Position numbers and translations under genes: made by a program. 16,071 nt of DNA. Source: Elioraea sp051860475. GTDB lineage: Bacteria > Pseudomonadota > Alphaproteobacteria > Acetobacterales > Acetobacteraceae. The stretch's first letter is position 1. Every line of letters starts with the position of its first letter. This document shows, in pieces, positions 5,556 through 12,874 of this stretch. The notes under the pieces are model-generated. The model was not told the DNA's origin and searched no databases. It worked only from the letters and a program-made list of their open reading frames with translations. The stretch spans positions 1-16,071 of the forward strand of contig NZ_JBHYDW010000106.1 in assembly GCF_051860475.1 (NCBI RefSeq). Direction: 5' to 3'.

Positions 5556-7244
5556 ATGTCGTTCCTCAAAGCCCTCCGGATCGGGCCGCGTGTGTATCTG
5601 TCGCTCGCCCTGCTTGGCCTGGTCACCGTGGGCAGCCTGGCCGCCAGCCTGAGCGCGCTGCGGACCTACGACCGCACGGTGGTCGCGGTGCAGAACGCGG
5701 CCGAGCGGACTCAGATCGCCGAGCGGGTGAACGGCCTCGTCTACGCGGTGGTGATGGACAGCCGCGGCGTCTACATGTCGGCCGATACGGCGAAGGCGAA
5801 GCCGTTCGCCGACGGGATCCGCCGGTTCCTCGCCGCGATCGAGCGCGATGTGGCGCGCTGGGAGGCGCTGCTGCCGGCCGATCAGCGCGAGGCGTTCGCC
5901 GGCGTGAAGGCAGGCACGGCCGATTTCGTGCGGCTGCGCACGGAGCTCGCCCGGCTCGGCACCGAGGACAGCATCGAGGCCGCCAACCGGATCGGCAACA
6001 ACGACGAGAACCGGCGCAACCGCCAGGCGTTCAACGCGGCGCTCGACCGGGTGGCGCAGGCGACCGCGGCGGAGGTCGAGGCGCTGACGGCGGAGGTGGA
6101 TGGGCTGTTCGCCCGGCTGTCGCTGTGGCTCGCACTCGGCACAGGCGCGGGGCTGGCGCTCGCCGCGCTGCTCGCCTGGCTGCTGGTGAGCCGCTCGGTG
6201 GTGCGGCCGCTGGATGCGGTGACCGAGGCTCTCGGCACGCTGTCGCAGGGCCGCACCGACGTGGTGGTGCCGGGGGCGGAGCGGCACGACGAGCTCGGCC
6301 GGCTGGCGCTGACCGCCGAACGGTTCCGGTCGGCGCTGGTCGAGCGCGGGGCGATGGAGCAGGCGCGGCTCGATGAGGTGAAGGCCAAGGAGGCGCGGGC
6401 GGCGTCGATGGCCGAGCAGGTCGCGGCGTTCGACGGCACGGCCTCGGGCCTGTTGGGGCGGCTCTCGGAGTCCGCGGCCCGGCTGGATGCGGCGGTGGCG
6501 GCGATGCGCCACGTCGCCGAGGTGTCCGCGCAGGGCTCGACCGCGGCGGCCGGGGCGGCCGAAGAGGCGTCGGCAAACGTGCAGACGGTTGCTGCCGCGG
6601 CCGAGGAGCTCTCGGCCTCGATCGCCGAGATCACGCGTCAGGTCAGCGAGGCCGCGCGCATTGCCGGCCGTGCGGTCGAGGAGGCGCGGCGCACCGACGG
6701 CACGGTGCAGAGCCTTGCCGAGGGCGCGCGCCGGATCGGCGACGTGGTGCGGCTGATCAGCGACATCGCGGGGCAGACCAACCTGCTGGCACTGAACGCG
6801 ACGATCGAGGCGGCGCGTGCCGGCGAGGCAGGCAAGGGTTTCGCTGTGGTCGCCTCCGAGGTGAAGAATCTCGCCAGCCAGACCGCCAAGGCGACCGAGG
6901 AGATCGGGGCCCAGATCGAGGGCATCCAGGGGGCGACCGATCAGGCCGTCACGGCGATCAAGGGCATCGGCGGGGTGATCGAGGAGATCGACCGAATTGC
7001 CGCCGCGATCGCAGCCGCGGTCGAGGAGCAGGGGGCGGCAACGCGCGAGATCGCCCGCAACGTTCAGCAGGCGGCCACGGGCACGTCCGAGGTGTCGGCG
7101 CGGGTCGCCGATGTCGGCCGGGCGGGTCTCGAGGCCGAGGCACAGGCCGCGAGCCTGGGCGAGGCGGCGAATGCGGTCGCTTCCTCGGCGGGCGGGCTGC
7201 GCACCGAGATCGACGCCTTCCTCGGCCGGATCAAGGCGGCCTGA
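5556..7244 (+). CDS. Methyl-accepting chemotaxis protein with periplasmic sensor and HAMP domain
   Basis: This is a 562-residue inner-membrane chemoreceptor. TM1 is at about 12-34, then an all-helical four-helix-bundle-type periplasmic sensor (about 35-187), TM2 at about 188-212 (LWLALGTGAGLALAALLAWL), HAMP at about 213-265 (VVRPLDAVTEAL, then HDELGRLA) and a long coiled-coil signalling domain to the end. The highly conserved hairpin tip, where CheA and CheW bind, is at about 403-440 and includes IAGQTNLLALNATIEAARAG and GKGFAVVASEVKNLA. No CheR/CheB-tethering pentapeptide is present; the protein ends RIKAA. The ATG at 5556 follows GGAG (5545-5548). No che genes adjoin, so it is an orphan receptor feeding a pathway elsewhere. 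The ligand cannot be predicted. It is divergent from the DsbA-family gene across 120 bp with no clear promoter. Confidence 0.93.
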   Translation: MSFLKALRIGPRVYLSLALLGLVTVGSLAASLSALRTYDRTVVAVQNAAERTQIAERVNGLVYAVVMDSRGVYMSADTAKAKPFADGIRRFLAAIERDVARWEALLPADQREAFAGVKAGTADFVRLRTELARLGTEDSIEAANRIGNNDENRRNRQAFNAALDRVAQATAAEVEALTAEVDGLFARLSLWLALGTGAGLALAALLAWLLVSRSVVRPLDAVTEALGTLSQGRTDVVVPGAERHDELGRLALTAERFRSALVERGAMEQARLDEVKAKEARAASMAEQVAAFDGTASGLLGRLSESAARLDAAVAAMRHVAEVSAQGSTAAAGAAEEASANVQTVAAAAEELSASIAEITRQVSEAARIAGRAVEEARRTDGTVQSLAEGARRIGDVVRLISDIAGQTNLLALNATIEAARAGEAGKGFAVVASEVKNLASQTAKATEEIGAQIEGIQGATDQAVTAIKGIGGVIEEIDRIAAAIAAAVEEQGAATREIARNVQQAATGTSEVSARVADVGRAGLEAEAQAASLGEAANAVASSAGGLRTEIDAFLGRIKAA

Positions 7245-7262
7245 GGCGCGGGCCGCCCAGGC

Positions 7263-7499
7263 TCAGCGCCAGAGCGGCCGGCCCAGATTGACCTGACGGT
7301 TATCGGTGAGCGCGCCGGCCGCAGCGCCGAGCGCGCCGCCGACCACGGCACCCTGAAGCAAGGTCGCGCCGGTGACGGCGCCGACCGCGAGGCCGGCGCC
7401 GGCGCCGATCGCAGCCCCGGACAGCGCCCGGTCGCCGACCGTGTTGCCGCAGGCGGCCAGGGTGAGTGCGGCCAGCGCCAAGGCCCAAATCCGTGTCAT
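7263..7499 (-). CDS. Small glycine-zipper lipoprotein
   Basis: This 78-residue protein starts MTRIWALALAALTLAACG. A short positive N-terminus, a hydrophobic stretch and a lipobox LAAC put the lipidated cysteine at residue 17. The mature part is dominated by glycine-zipper repeats (GAAIGAGAGLAVGAVTGAT and GAVVGGALGAAAGAL), a pattern of outer-membrane or periplasmic zipper proteins related to SlyB/OsmB-like lipoproteins. Such proteins are thought to affect envelope integrity; no specific function can be assigned. The ATG at 7499-7497 has a good GGAGAG ribosome binding site, so a longer in-frame start at 7559 is rejected. It is convergent with the chemoreceptor gene, with only 18 bases between the stop codons. 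Confidence 0.8.
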   Translation of the reverse strand: MTRIWALALAALTLAACGNTVGDRALSGAAIGAGAGLAVGAVTGATLLQGAVVGGALGAAAGALTDNRQVNLGRPLWR

Positions 7500-7635
7500 G
7501 CAGGCTCTCCGATCCGACTCGTTCGCGCGCCAGTCTACCGGGAGTTGTGGCGCGACCAAGGCAAACCCGGCCTCGCGACCTCGCCGTCACGCGGCGGCGC
7601 TCGCCGCGGCGGCGCAGACACAACGGCGATGCGCG

Positions 7636-7713
7636 CTACAGTATTCCCAGCACATACAGCAGGATGATCACCGGCAGCGGAACGCCCAGGACCCACAGCA
7701 GCACGCCACGCAT
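7636..7713 (-). CDS. 25-residue hydrophobic membrane microprotein
   Basis: A 26-codon ORF (ATG 7713-7711, TAG 7638-7636) encodes MRGVLLWVLGVPLPV followed by IILLYVLGIL, essentially one transmembrane helix broken by PLP, with a positive N-terminus. A GGTGATGGAG ribosome binding site lies about 8 bases upstream. Tiny proteins of this make-up (hydrophobic, central G-x-P-x-P) occur in other alphaproteobacteria from my recollection, without a known role. It lies 59 bases downstream of the COQ9-family gene on the same strand, and a hairpin covers its ribosome binding site. It might be read through from def-COQ9 or have its own promoter. Expression is unproven. Confidence 0.55.
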   Translation of the reverse strand: MRGVLLWVLGVPLPVIILLYVLGIL

Positions 7714-7722
7714 CGCGCATCT

Positions 7723-7744
7723 CCATCACCTCTCGCGGTGATGG
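7723..7744 (-). promoter_or_regulatory. Hairpin covering the microprotein ribosome binding site
   Basis: On the minus strand CCATCACC (7744-7737) pairs perfectly with GGTGATGG (7730-7723) around the loop GCGAGA. The 3' arm contains most of the ribosome binding site of the 25-residue ORF. The structure could terminate the upstream COQ9 transcript or mask the translation start. No U-tract follows, so a simple terminator is less likely. Confidence 0.4.
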
Positions 7745-7772
7745 GGGAACGTGAAGGCTGCGCCCGGGTTCC

Positions 7773-8417
7773 TCAGGCGCGGCGAAGCCGGCCGAGCAGC
7801 CCCAACGGGTCCGGCAGGCGTGCGGCGATGTCGCCGAGGCGCCGCTGCACCTTCGGGATCAGCATCAGGGCCTCGATCCGCCGGTCCAGGAACCGGAGCG
7901 TGGCCTCGGCCTCCGGGGTGTCGTCGCGCAGCCAGTAGAGCACCGTCGCGGTGTAGATCACGGCCAGACTGGCGCGCTTCGTGTACCAGGAGAAATCGGC
8001 CGAGCGGTCGCCGATTGCCACCCAGATGGCATCGACAGCGCGCGCGGTGACGCGCGTGGCGGCCGCGGCGTTCTGCGGCAGGGCGAGCAGGGCCGTGGCG
8101 CGGGCCACCGCTTCCTTGCGTCCCGCGTTCTGCGCGAGCCGGATGCGGATCGCCGTGGTGACGCGGTCGCGGATGCGCATCGATGCCAGATCGAGTCGTG
8201 CCAGCTCCTCCGCCATGCGCCGGTCGGCGAGATCGCACCAGGCCTCGATCGCCCCGACCGGGCCGTCGGGGAACAGCAGCGCGAGATCCGCCGGATCGAA
8301 GCCGGCATCGGCGAGGCCGGCCCGCAGCGCCTTGCTGGTCCAGCCGTCCAGGGGCACATGCGGCAGCGCCGCCTCGACCGCCCGGTCGCGCTCCTCACTG
8401 CGCTCGATCATCCCCAT
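7773..8417 (-). CDS. COQ9 family ubiquinone biosynthesis accessory protein
   Basis: This 214-residue, mainly helical protein has a TetR-like N-terminal region (MGMIERSEERDRAVEAALPH, then DGWTSKALRAGLADAG) and the COQ9 core (AIWVAIGDRSADFSWYTKRA, then LAVIYTATVLYWLRDDTPE). The D-x-S-x-D-F-S-W-Y-T-K-R block is the family hallmark. In mitochondria COQ9 binds lipid and presents quinone intermediates to COQ7; bacterial members are presumed to assist ubiquinone synthesis at the membrane. The ATG at 8417 follows GGAG with 6-base spacing, so it is preferred over the ATG two codons later. It begins 16 bases after the peptide deformylase gene and is probably cotranscribed with it. The long in-frame extension towards 8633 is antisense-like and rejected. 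Confidence 0.88.
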   Translation of the reverse strand: MGMIERSEERDRAVEAALPHVPLDGWTSKALRAGLADAGFDPADLALLFPDGPVGAIEAWCDLADRRMAEELARLDLASMRIRDRVTTAIRIRLAQNAGRKEAVARATALLALPQNAAAATRVTARAVDAIWVAIGDRSADFSWYTKRASLAVIYTATVLYWLRDDTPEAEATLRFLDRRIEALMLIPKVQRRLGDIAARLPDPLGLLGRLRRA

Positions 8418-8433
8418 CGCCTGCTCCGTCGCT

Positions 8434-9006
8434 TCAGCCGTCGCGCCCGCCCGCCTTCGGCGCCTGCGCCGCGGCATGGGCCGCGCGCGCGATCTCCTCG
8501 GTGAACCCGAACAGCGCGAAATCGTCCATCCGCATCGGGTAGAGGATGCCGTCGAGATGGTCGAACTCGTGCTGCACCACCCGCGCGTGGAACCCCGTGA
8601 CGGCGCGCTCGATCCGGTTGCCCTCCAGATCAAGCCCGCGATAGCGCACGCGCGCCGGTCGCGGCACCGCCCCGCGGAGCCCCGGGATCGAGAGGCAGCC
8701 CTCCCAGGCGATGTCCACCTCCTCGCCGGCGGGCTCCACCTCGGGGTTGATCAGCACCTGCACGCCCGGGCCTGTCGGCACATCCTCGGGCGAGTCGGTC
8801 AGGCGCTCGGGCCGGCAGCGGAACACGAACAGCCGGAGCGGCGCATGCACCTGGGGGGCGGCGAGTCCGGCGCCGTCCGCGTCCAGCAAGGTGTCGACCA
8901 TATCCGCGATCAGGCGGCGGATCTCGGGTGTGGACGGGTCCTCGATGGGAGAGGCCCGGGTCAGCAGGACCGGATGGCCCATGCGGGCGATCTTCAGGAT
9001 GGCCAT
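8434..9006 (-). CDS. def: Peptide deformylase
   Basis: This 190-residue enzyme removes the N-formyl group from nascent proteins. All three family motifs are intact: GAGLAAPQ (45-52), EGCLS (102-106) and QHEFDH (145-150). Cys104, His146 and His150 bind the metal and Glu147 is the catalytic base. Length and the N-terminal start MAILKIARMGHPVL fit the family; an in-frame extension upstream to 9540 has no deformylase character and would cross rpsU. The usual neighbour fmt is absent. The gene pairs instead with the COQ9-family gene, so it may be a second deformylase or simply a rearranged locus. It is divergent from rpsU across about 200 bp. Confidence 0.93.
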   Translation of the reverse strand: MAILKIARMGHPVLLTRASPIEDPSTPEIRRLIADMVDTLLDADGAGLAAPQVHAPLRLFVFRCRPERLTDSPEDVPTGPGVQVLINPEVEPAGEEVDIAWEGCLSIPGLRGAVPRPARVRYRGLDLEGNRIERAVTGFHARVVQHEFDHLDGILYPMRMDDFALFGFTEEIARAAHAAAQAPKAGGRDG

Positions 9007-9203
9007 GCAGAGTTCCGCCGCAATTTCTCGACAGATAGGCCGGAACGGCGCTTCCGCAAAGCCGAGGCTCCGGCCTTTCGTATCGGTTGCGCCTGTGCTA
9101 TCCACCCGACCCCTGAGTCGTTCCCCGGCTCGGGCCTGTTTTTGTGCCCGCAGGTGACCCCGATCCTGGGGAGGGCATGAGAGATGATGGAGGGTGTCTG
9201 CAC

Positions 9204-9407
9204 GTGCAGGTTCTGGTTCGTGACAACAATGTCGATCAGGCGCTGAAGGCGCTGAAGAAGAAGATGCAGCGCGAGGGCATCTTCCGCGAGATGAAGCTCC
9301 GCCGCCACTACGAGAAGCCGTCCGAGCGCCGCGCGCGCGAGGGCGCCGAGGCCGTGCGCCGCGCCCGCAAGCTGGAGCGCAAGCGGCTGGAGCGGGAAGG
9401 CTTCTGA
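9204..9407 (+). CDS. rpsU: Ribosomal protein bS21
   Basis: This 67-residue very basic protein of the small ribosomal subunit, VQVLVRDNNVDQALKALKKK and on through REMKLRRHYEKPSERRAREG, matches bS21 throughout its length. The C-terminal tail RKLERKRLEREGF is typical of alphaproteobacteria. The protein helps initiation near the anti-Shine-Dalgarno end of 16S rRNA. The start is GTG at 9204, nine bases after a strong GGAGGG (9189-9194), giving the usual family N-terminus. An upstream in-frame ATG at 9177 would add nine unconserved residues and place the ribosome binding site inside the gene. I see no certain promoter in the 197-bp region shared with def. Confidence 0.95.
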   Translation: MQVLVRDNNVDQALKALKKKMQREGIFREMKLRRHYEKPSERRAREGAEAVRRARKLERKRLEREGF

Positions 9408-9446
9408 CCCCGACCCAGAGGGGGCGCTCTTCCCAGGTGTTGTGCA

Positions 9447-9479
9447 AACCGCGGTTCGGGCTGGTCCGGGACCGCGGTT
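9447..9479 (+). terminator. Stem-loop after rpsU, probable terminator
   Basis: AACCGCGGT (9447-9455) pairs with ACCGCGGTT (9471-9479), and inside it CGG (9457-9459) pairs with CCG (9466-9468) around GCTGGT. The stem lies 40 bases past the rpsU stop. No T-run follows, so it may act with Rho or mainly protect the 3' end. Each arm is itself palindromic, so the 12-mer ACCGCGGTTCGG also reads as a direct repeat (9448-9459, 9471-9482). Confidence 0.45.
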
Positions 9480-9506
9480 CGGTTGTCCGGGGTCGGGCGA
9501 TTCGTA

Positions 9507-9535
9507 AGGCAGTGATGCTCGTCAGGCAGTGATGC
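9507..9535. repeat. 12-bp direct repeat with 17-bp period upstream of the 9543 gene
   Basis: AGGCAGTGATGC occurs at 9507-9518 and 9524-9535, just ahead of the ATG at 9543. The copies are identical. They may be an operator, a small local duplication or chance. No ribosome binding site is visible between them and the start codon. Confidence 0.4.
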
Positions 9536-9542
9536 GGCATTC

Positions 9543-10109
9543 ATGGATCTGATCCGCGCGACGGTCGGGGCGTCCTGGGCGCTGATCCGCTGGCTGGGCA
9601 GGCTTGTCCTGGTCCTGCTGATGCCCTGGCGCTGGTTCCGGCGCCGTCCTGCCCCTGGGCCCGTCCCGGCGCCGGCGCCAGAGGCGCCGAGCGAGCCCGA
9701 GATCGAGGACACCTGGCCCGAGATGCCGCGCACCGGCCGGCCCGGCACCGCGACCGACGAGCAGGTCGAGGCGCTGATGGCCTTGCGCATCGTCCCCGCC
9801 CCGCCCTGTCGCGACCTGCACGACTATTCGCGCGAGGAGGCGGCCGCGATCCTCGACGCGATCGCGTTCGCCCGCGAGGCCGCCTCCCAGGTCACCGGCG
9901 GCGAGGACGAGGAGGCGCCGCCGGAGGCGCTGACGGCGCTGCTGAATGACCTCGTCGGCGAGACGCTGTCGGACGACGAGCTTCGGAACTTCGCGCTGCG
10001 TTGGGCGAAGAGCGGCAAGCCGACGCCGATCCGCGAGAACACGACCTTCGAGAAGGCGCGCACGGTCGTGCTGCGCTACTGGCAGCCGCGCCAGACGGCC
10101 GCTAGCTGA
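9543..10109 (+). CDS. Unrecognised membrane-anchored protein
   Basis: I do not recognise this 188-residue protein. It begins with a hydrophobic, Trp-rich helix (about 10-30, SWALIRWLGRLVLVLLMPW) flanked by arginines (WRWFRRRP), which looks like an uncleaved inner-membrane anchor with the rest in the cytoplasm. A Pro/Ala linker (36-52) leads to an acidic, helix-rich C-terminal domain (about 68-180) including REEAAAILDAIAFAREAAS, DDELRNFALRWAKSG and FEKARTVVLRYWQPRQ. There is no catalytic motif. Codon use looks native. The ATG at 9543 has no clear Shine-Dalgarno sequence and no good in-frame alternative is seen. Its 3' end overlaps that of the convergent DUF3293 gene by eight bases. Expression level and role are unknown. 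Confidence 0.65.
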   Translation: MDLIRATVGASWALIRWLGRLVLVLLMPWRWFRRRPAPGPVPAPAPEAPSEPEIEDTWPEMPRTGRPGTATDEQVEALMALRIVPAPPCRDLHDYSREEAAAILDAIAFAREAASQVTGGEDEEAPPEALTALLNDLVGETLSDDELRNFALRWAKSGKPTPIRENTTFEKARTVVLRYWQPRQTAAS

Positions 10110-10490
10110 GCATCGGCAGTCGCGCCGGTCTGTCGGCAGGCATCCAGACGACGGCATCACGAGCGAGGTCGCGCCCGAGCGCGGCCGCCATCGGCCCGTA
10201 TCGTTGCCCCCTGCGCCTTCCAGGAACGGCCACCCATGCACCGCGACCTGTGGGCGCAGCCGTGCCATCGCCGCGGCGTTCGTCGCGTCGTCGTGGCGTT
10301 CGCCAGGTGGGTTGCGCGCGGTGACGAACGGGGCCCCCGCGTGCCCGAGCCCGTGGAGCCACGCCTGTGAGCGCGGCGCGGCCGCGCCGATCCGGACCGT
10401 CTCGGCGCCGTCCGGGTGGTCGACGCGGTACCACGCCGCGCCGTAGGCTGCGATCAGCGACGGCGGCAGGCACGCACCGTGCGTCGGCAC
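10102..10490 (-). pseudogene. DUF3293-family protein gene, apparently frameshifted
   Basis: The first frame from a GTG at 10490 gives a recognisable DUF3293 N-terminal part: LIAAYGAAWYRVDH, FVTARNPPGERHDDATNAAA, then WPFLEGAGGNDTGRW, ending near 10188. The expected family C-terminus continues in another frame, AAALGRDLARDAVVWMPADR to the TAG at 10104-10102. Between them about 12-14 residues normally present in the family (a Glu-Pro-Ser-like stretch) are missing. The gene therefore appears to have a small frame-changing deletion around 10180-10200. Function of the family is unknown. It could be a true pseudogene or a draft-assembly error, because a gap of Ns lies 500 bp away. The start is tentative; the gene is tightly divergent from the MFS gene. 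Confidence 0.6.
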
Positions 10491-10514
10491 TGCGCCCGCG
10501 CTAGCGTCCTCGTC

Positions 10515-11695
10515 GTGCGCGCCGTCCTCGCCCATCCCGTCTATCGCCGACTCCTGCTGGCCCAGATCGTCTCCCTGCTCGGCACGGGGCTCGCGACCGT
10601 CGCGCTGGCGCTGGTCGCGCACGACCTGGCCGGGCCGCGCGCGGCGTCCGTGCTCGGCACCGCGCTCGCGATCAAGATGATGGCCTATNNNNNNNNNNCG
10701 CGCTCGCCGGCATGGTCGACCGGCGCCGCCTGCTGGTGGCACTCGACCTCGTGCGCGTGCCGATCGCGCTCGTGCTCCCCTTCGTCTCGGCGGAATGGCA
10801 CGTTTATGTCCTGATCGCGCTGCTGCAATCGGCCTCGGCGCTGTTCTCGCCGACGTTCCAGGCGACCATCCCCGACATCCTGACCGACGAGCGCGACTAC
10901 ACGCGCGCACTCTCGCTCGCGCATCTCGCCTATGACCTGGAGCAGCTCGCCAGCCCCGCGCTGGCCGCGGTCCTGCTGACCATGGTGCCGTTCCATGCGC
11001 TGTTCGCCGGCACCGCCGTCGGCTTCCTCGTCTCGGCCGCGTTCGTGCTGTCGGTGCGCCTGCCCGCGCCGGCGCCGGTTGGACGCGCCGGGTGGCTCGC
11101 CCGCGCGACGGCGGGGTTCGTCGTGTTCCTGCGCACGCCGCGGCTGCGCGGTCTGATGGCACTGAATCTTGCGGCCGCCGCGCCCGGTGCGATCGTGCTG
11201 GTGGATACCGTGCTGGTGGTGCGCGTCTTGCTCGGCCGGCCGGAGCAGGATGTGGCGCTCGCGCTCGCCTGTTTCGGCGCCGGCTCGATGACGGCCGCCC
11301 TCGCCCTGCCGCGCCTGCTGGACCATCTGCCGGACCGCACGGTGATGCTCGCGGCCGGGATGGCCGCGCCGGTCCTGCTCGGCGCCCTCGCGGCGGTGGA
11401 ACTGCGCTGGACAGTTCTGCTCGCCGGCTGGGTGAGCATCGGGCTTTGCTACGGCACGATGATCACGCCGATGGGGCGGCTGCTGCGCCGCTCCGCCGCG
11501 CCGGATCAGCGGCCAGGGCTGTTCGCCGCGCAGTTCACGCTGGGCCATCTCGCCTGGCTGCTCACCTATCCGCTCGCCGGCTGGCTCGCGACGCGGCACG
11601 GCGTCGCCACGGCCTTCGGCGTGCACGGCGCGCTCGGCCTCGCGGGCGCGCTCGCGGCGGCGCTGCTCTGGTGGCGCGCCGATCCCCGCGGCTGA
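10515..11695 (+). CDS. MFS transporter, interrupted by an assembly gap
   Basis: This is a major facilitator superfamily membrane carrier of about 400 residues. The first 58 codons, from GTG 10515 (RAVLAHPVYRRLLLAQIVSL then LGTGLATVALALVAHDLAG), give TM1 and TM2 up to IKMMAY. A run of ten Ns follows. The sequence resumes in another frame with ALAGMVDRRRLLVALDL, the A-motif loop before TM4, and continues through the remaining helices to WRADPRG. Frame arithmetic shows that the true gap must leave a remainder of 2 when divided by 3, so ten Ns is only a placeholder; about 8-11 codons seem to be missing from family spacing. Layout resembles drug- or siderophore-exporter-like MFS proteins, with no substrate signature. 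No Shine-Dalgarno is obvious before the GTG. Confidence 0.8.
10689..10698. other. Assembly gap (10 Ns)
   Basis: Ten undetermined bases lie inside the MFS gene. The reading frames on the two sides do not match across ten bases, so the run marks a join of unknown length rather than ten real bases. Confidence 0.97.
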
Positions 11696-11709
11696 TGCTC
11701 CAACCGCGT

Positions 11710-11724
11710 CCACCCAGCGGGTGG
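11710..11724 (+). terminator. Short stem-loop after the MFS gene
   Basis: CCACCC (11710-11715) pairs with GGGTGG (11719-11724) around AGC, 15 bases after the MFS stop. The stem is short and no T-tract follows, so termination is only possible. The rest of the 138-bp space before the TAXI gene shows no clear promoter. Confidence 0.3.
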
Positions 11725-11833
11725 CCGAGCCCTGCGGAGCCGATTTCGCACCCATCGGAAACACCGGGTTGCCCCTCGCGCCGCGTCGCCGCATCATCGC
11801 GCCGAGGTGAGGCAAACCAATGGGGGATGGACC

Positions 11834-12808
11834 GTGACGACACGACGTTCACTGGTGCTGGCAGCCGCGGCGGCGATCGCGCTCGGCGGGCCGGCAAAGG
11901 CGCAGACCTACGAGATGGTGGCCGGCGCGCTCGGCGGCGGCTGGTACACGATGGCGACGGGGCTGTCGCAGATCCTGCAGGAGAACGTCTCCGGGCTGAC
12001 GATCCGCGTCGTGCCGGGCGGCGGGCTCGGCAACCCGACGCGCGTGCAGAACGGCGTCAGCCAGATCGGCTTCGGGCTCGACTTCCTCGTGTCCTCGGCG
12101 ATCAGGGGCGAGGCGCCGTATCGCGCCCCACACGACAAGATCTCGCATATCGGCGTGGGCTGGAGCCCGACCGAGCATCACATGCTGCGCCGGGCGGACG
12201 AGGGTCCGGCCGACATGAAGGCGATCCTGACGATGCGCGGCCTCAGGATCGGGACGCCGCAATCGACGTCCTCGGACACGCTGACGCTCATTCACATCCT
12301 GACTCACCTCGGCACGAGCTTCGACAAGATCCGCTCGGATGGCGGCCGCGTCGTGCAGGGCAGCTACACCGACATCGCCAACGCCTTCATGGATGGGCAG
12401 GTGGACTACGTCTATGTCGCGCTCGCCAGGCCGGCAGCGATGGTCGCCGAGGTGCAGCGCGGCCGCCGCCCGGCCACGCTGGTCGCCTTCCCGCAGGACA
12501 TCCGGGAGCACCTCTCGCGCACCTACGGCTTCAGCCAGGGCGTGATCCCGGCGGGCACCTATCCGGCACCGATGCAGAGCGCCGAGGTTCCGGTCACGAC
12601 CATGGACACCGTGCTGGTGGTGCCGACGGCGATGCCGGAGGAGGTCGTCTACAACATGATCAAGGCGGTGATCGCCAACCGCGCGCGGCTCGGCGGCATT
12701 CACCCGTCTATGGCGGCGTTCAACCCGGCGGTAGCGTGCAAGTATCCCGGCGCGCCGCTGCATCCGGGCGCACGCCGCGCCTTCGCCGAAGCCGGCTGCA
12801 CGCTCTGA
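11834..12808 (+). CDS. TAXI-family TRAP transporter solute-binding protein
   Basis: This 324-residue periplasmic protein delivers substrate to the TRAP permease encoded next. A Sec signal peptide, MTTRRSLVLAAAAAIALGG with cleavage after AKA (residue 23), is followed by the TAXI pattern: ALGGGWYTMATGLSQILQE, then VVPGGGLGNPTRVQNGVSQI, GFGLDFLVSSAI and later DTVLVVPTAMPEEVVYNMIK. TAXI-type receptors bind small carboxylates such as glutamate or related acids in known cases; the ligand here is unknown. The GTG at 11834 follows GGGGGA (11822-11827) at good spacing and puts the signal peptide at the N-terminus. A GTG nine codons upstream (11807) is less likely. Length is normal. The hairpin behind the gene may let the receptor be made in excess over the permease. 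Confidence 0.92.
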   Translation: MTTRRSLVLAAAAAIALGGPAKAQTYEMVAGALGGGWYTMATGLSQILQENVSGLTIRVVPGGGLGNPTRVQNGVSQIGFGLDFLVSSAIRGEAPYRAPHDKISHIGVGWSPTEHHMLRRADEGPADMKAILTMRGLRIGTPQSTSSDTLTLIHILTHLGTSFDKIRSDGGRVVQGSYTDIANAFMDGQVDYVYVALARPAAMVAEVQRGRRPATLVAFPQDIREHLSRTYGFSQGVIPAGTYPAPMQSAEVPVTTMDTVLVVPTAMPEEVVYNMIKAVIANRARLGGIHPSMAAFNPAVACKYPGAPLHPGARRAFAEAGCTL

Positions 12809-12828
12809 CGCGGCACAGCTCGAGCGGC

Positions 12829-12850
12829 GGGCCGGGAGCGATCCCGGCCC
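12829..12850 (+). promoter_or_regulatory. Intercistronic hairpin with GNRA tetraloop between receptor and permease genes
   Basis: GGGCCGGGA (12829-12837) pairs perfectly with TCCCGGCCC (12842-12850) around GCGA, a GNRA tetraloop. It lies 20 bases after the receptor stop and 24 before the permease start, followed by the T-rich GTCCTTGTTCG. It may be a partial terminator or an mRNA 3'-end stabiliser, a common way to make more binding protein than permease. Confidence 0.6.
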
Positions 12851-12874
12851 GTCCTTGTTCGTAGCGGGCTGGGC

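Noticed and set aside
5436..6512. N-terminal extension of the DsbA-family gene across the chemoreceptor
   Set aside because: The extension is antisense to the chemoreceptor. The DsbA fold begins just after the ATG at 5435.
9177..9203. ATG start for rpsU nine codons upstream
   Set aside because: It would put the strong GGAGGG inside the coding region and add unconserved residues before the family N-terminus.
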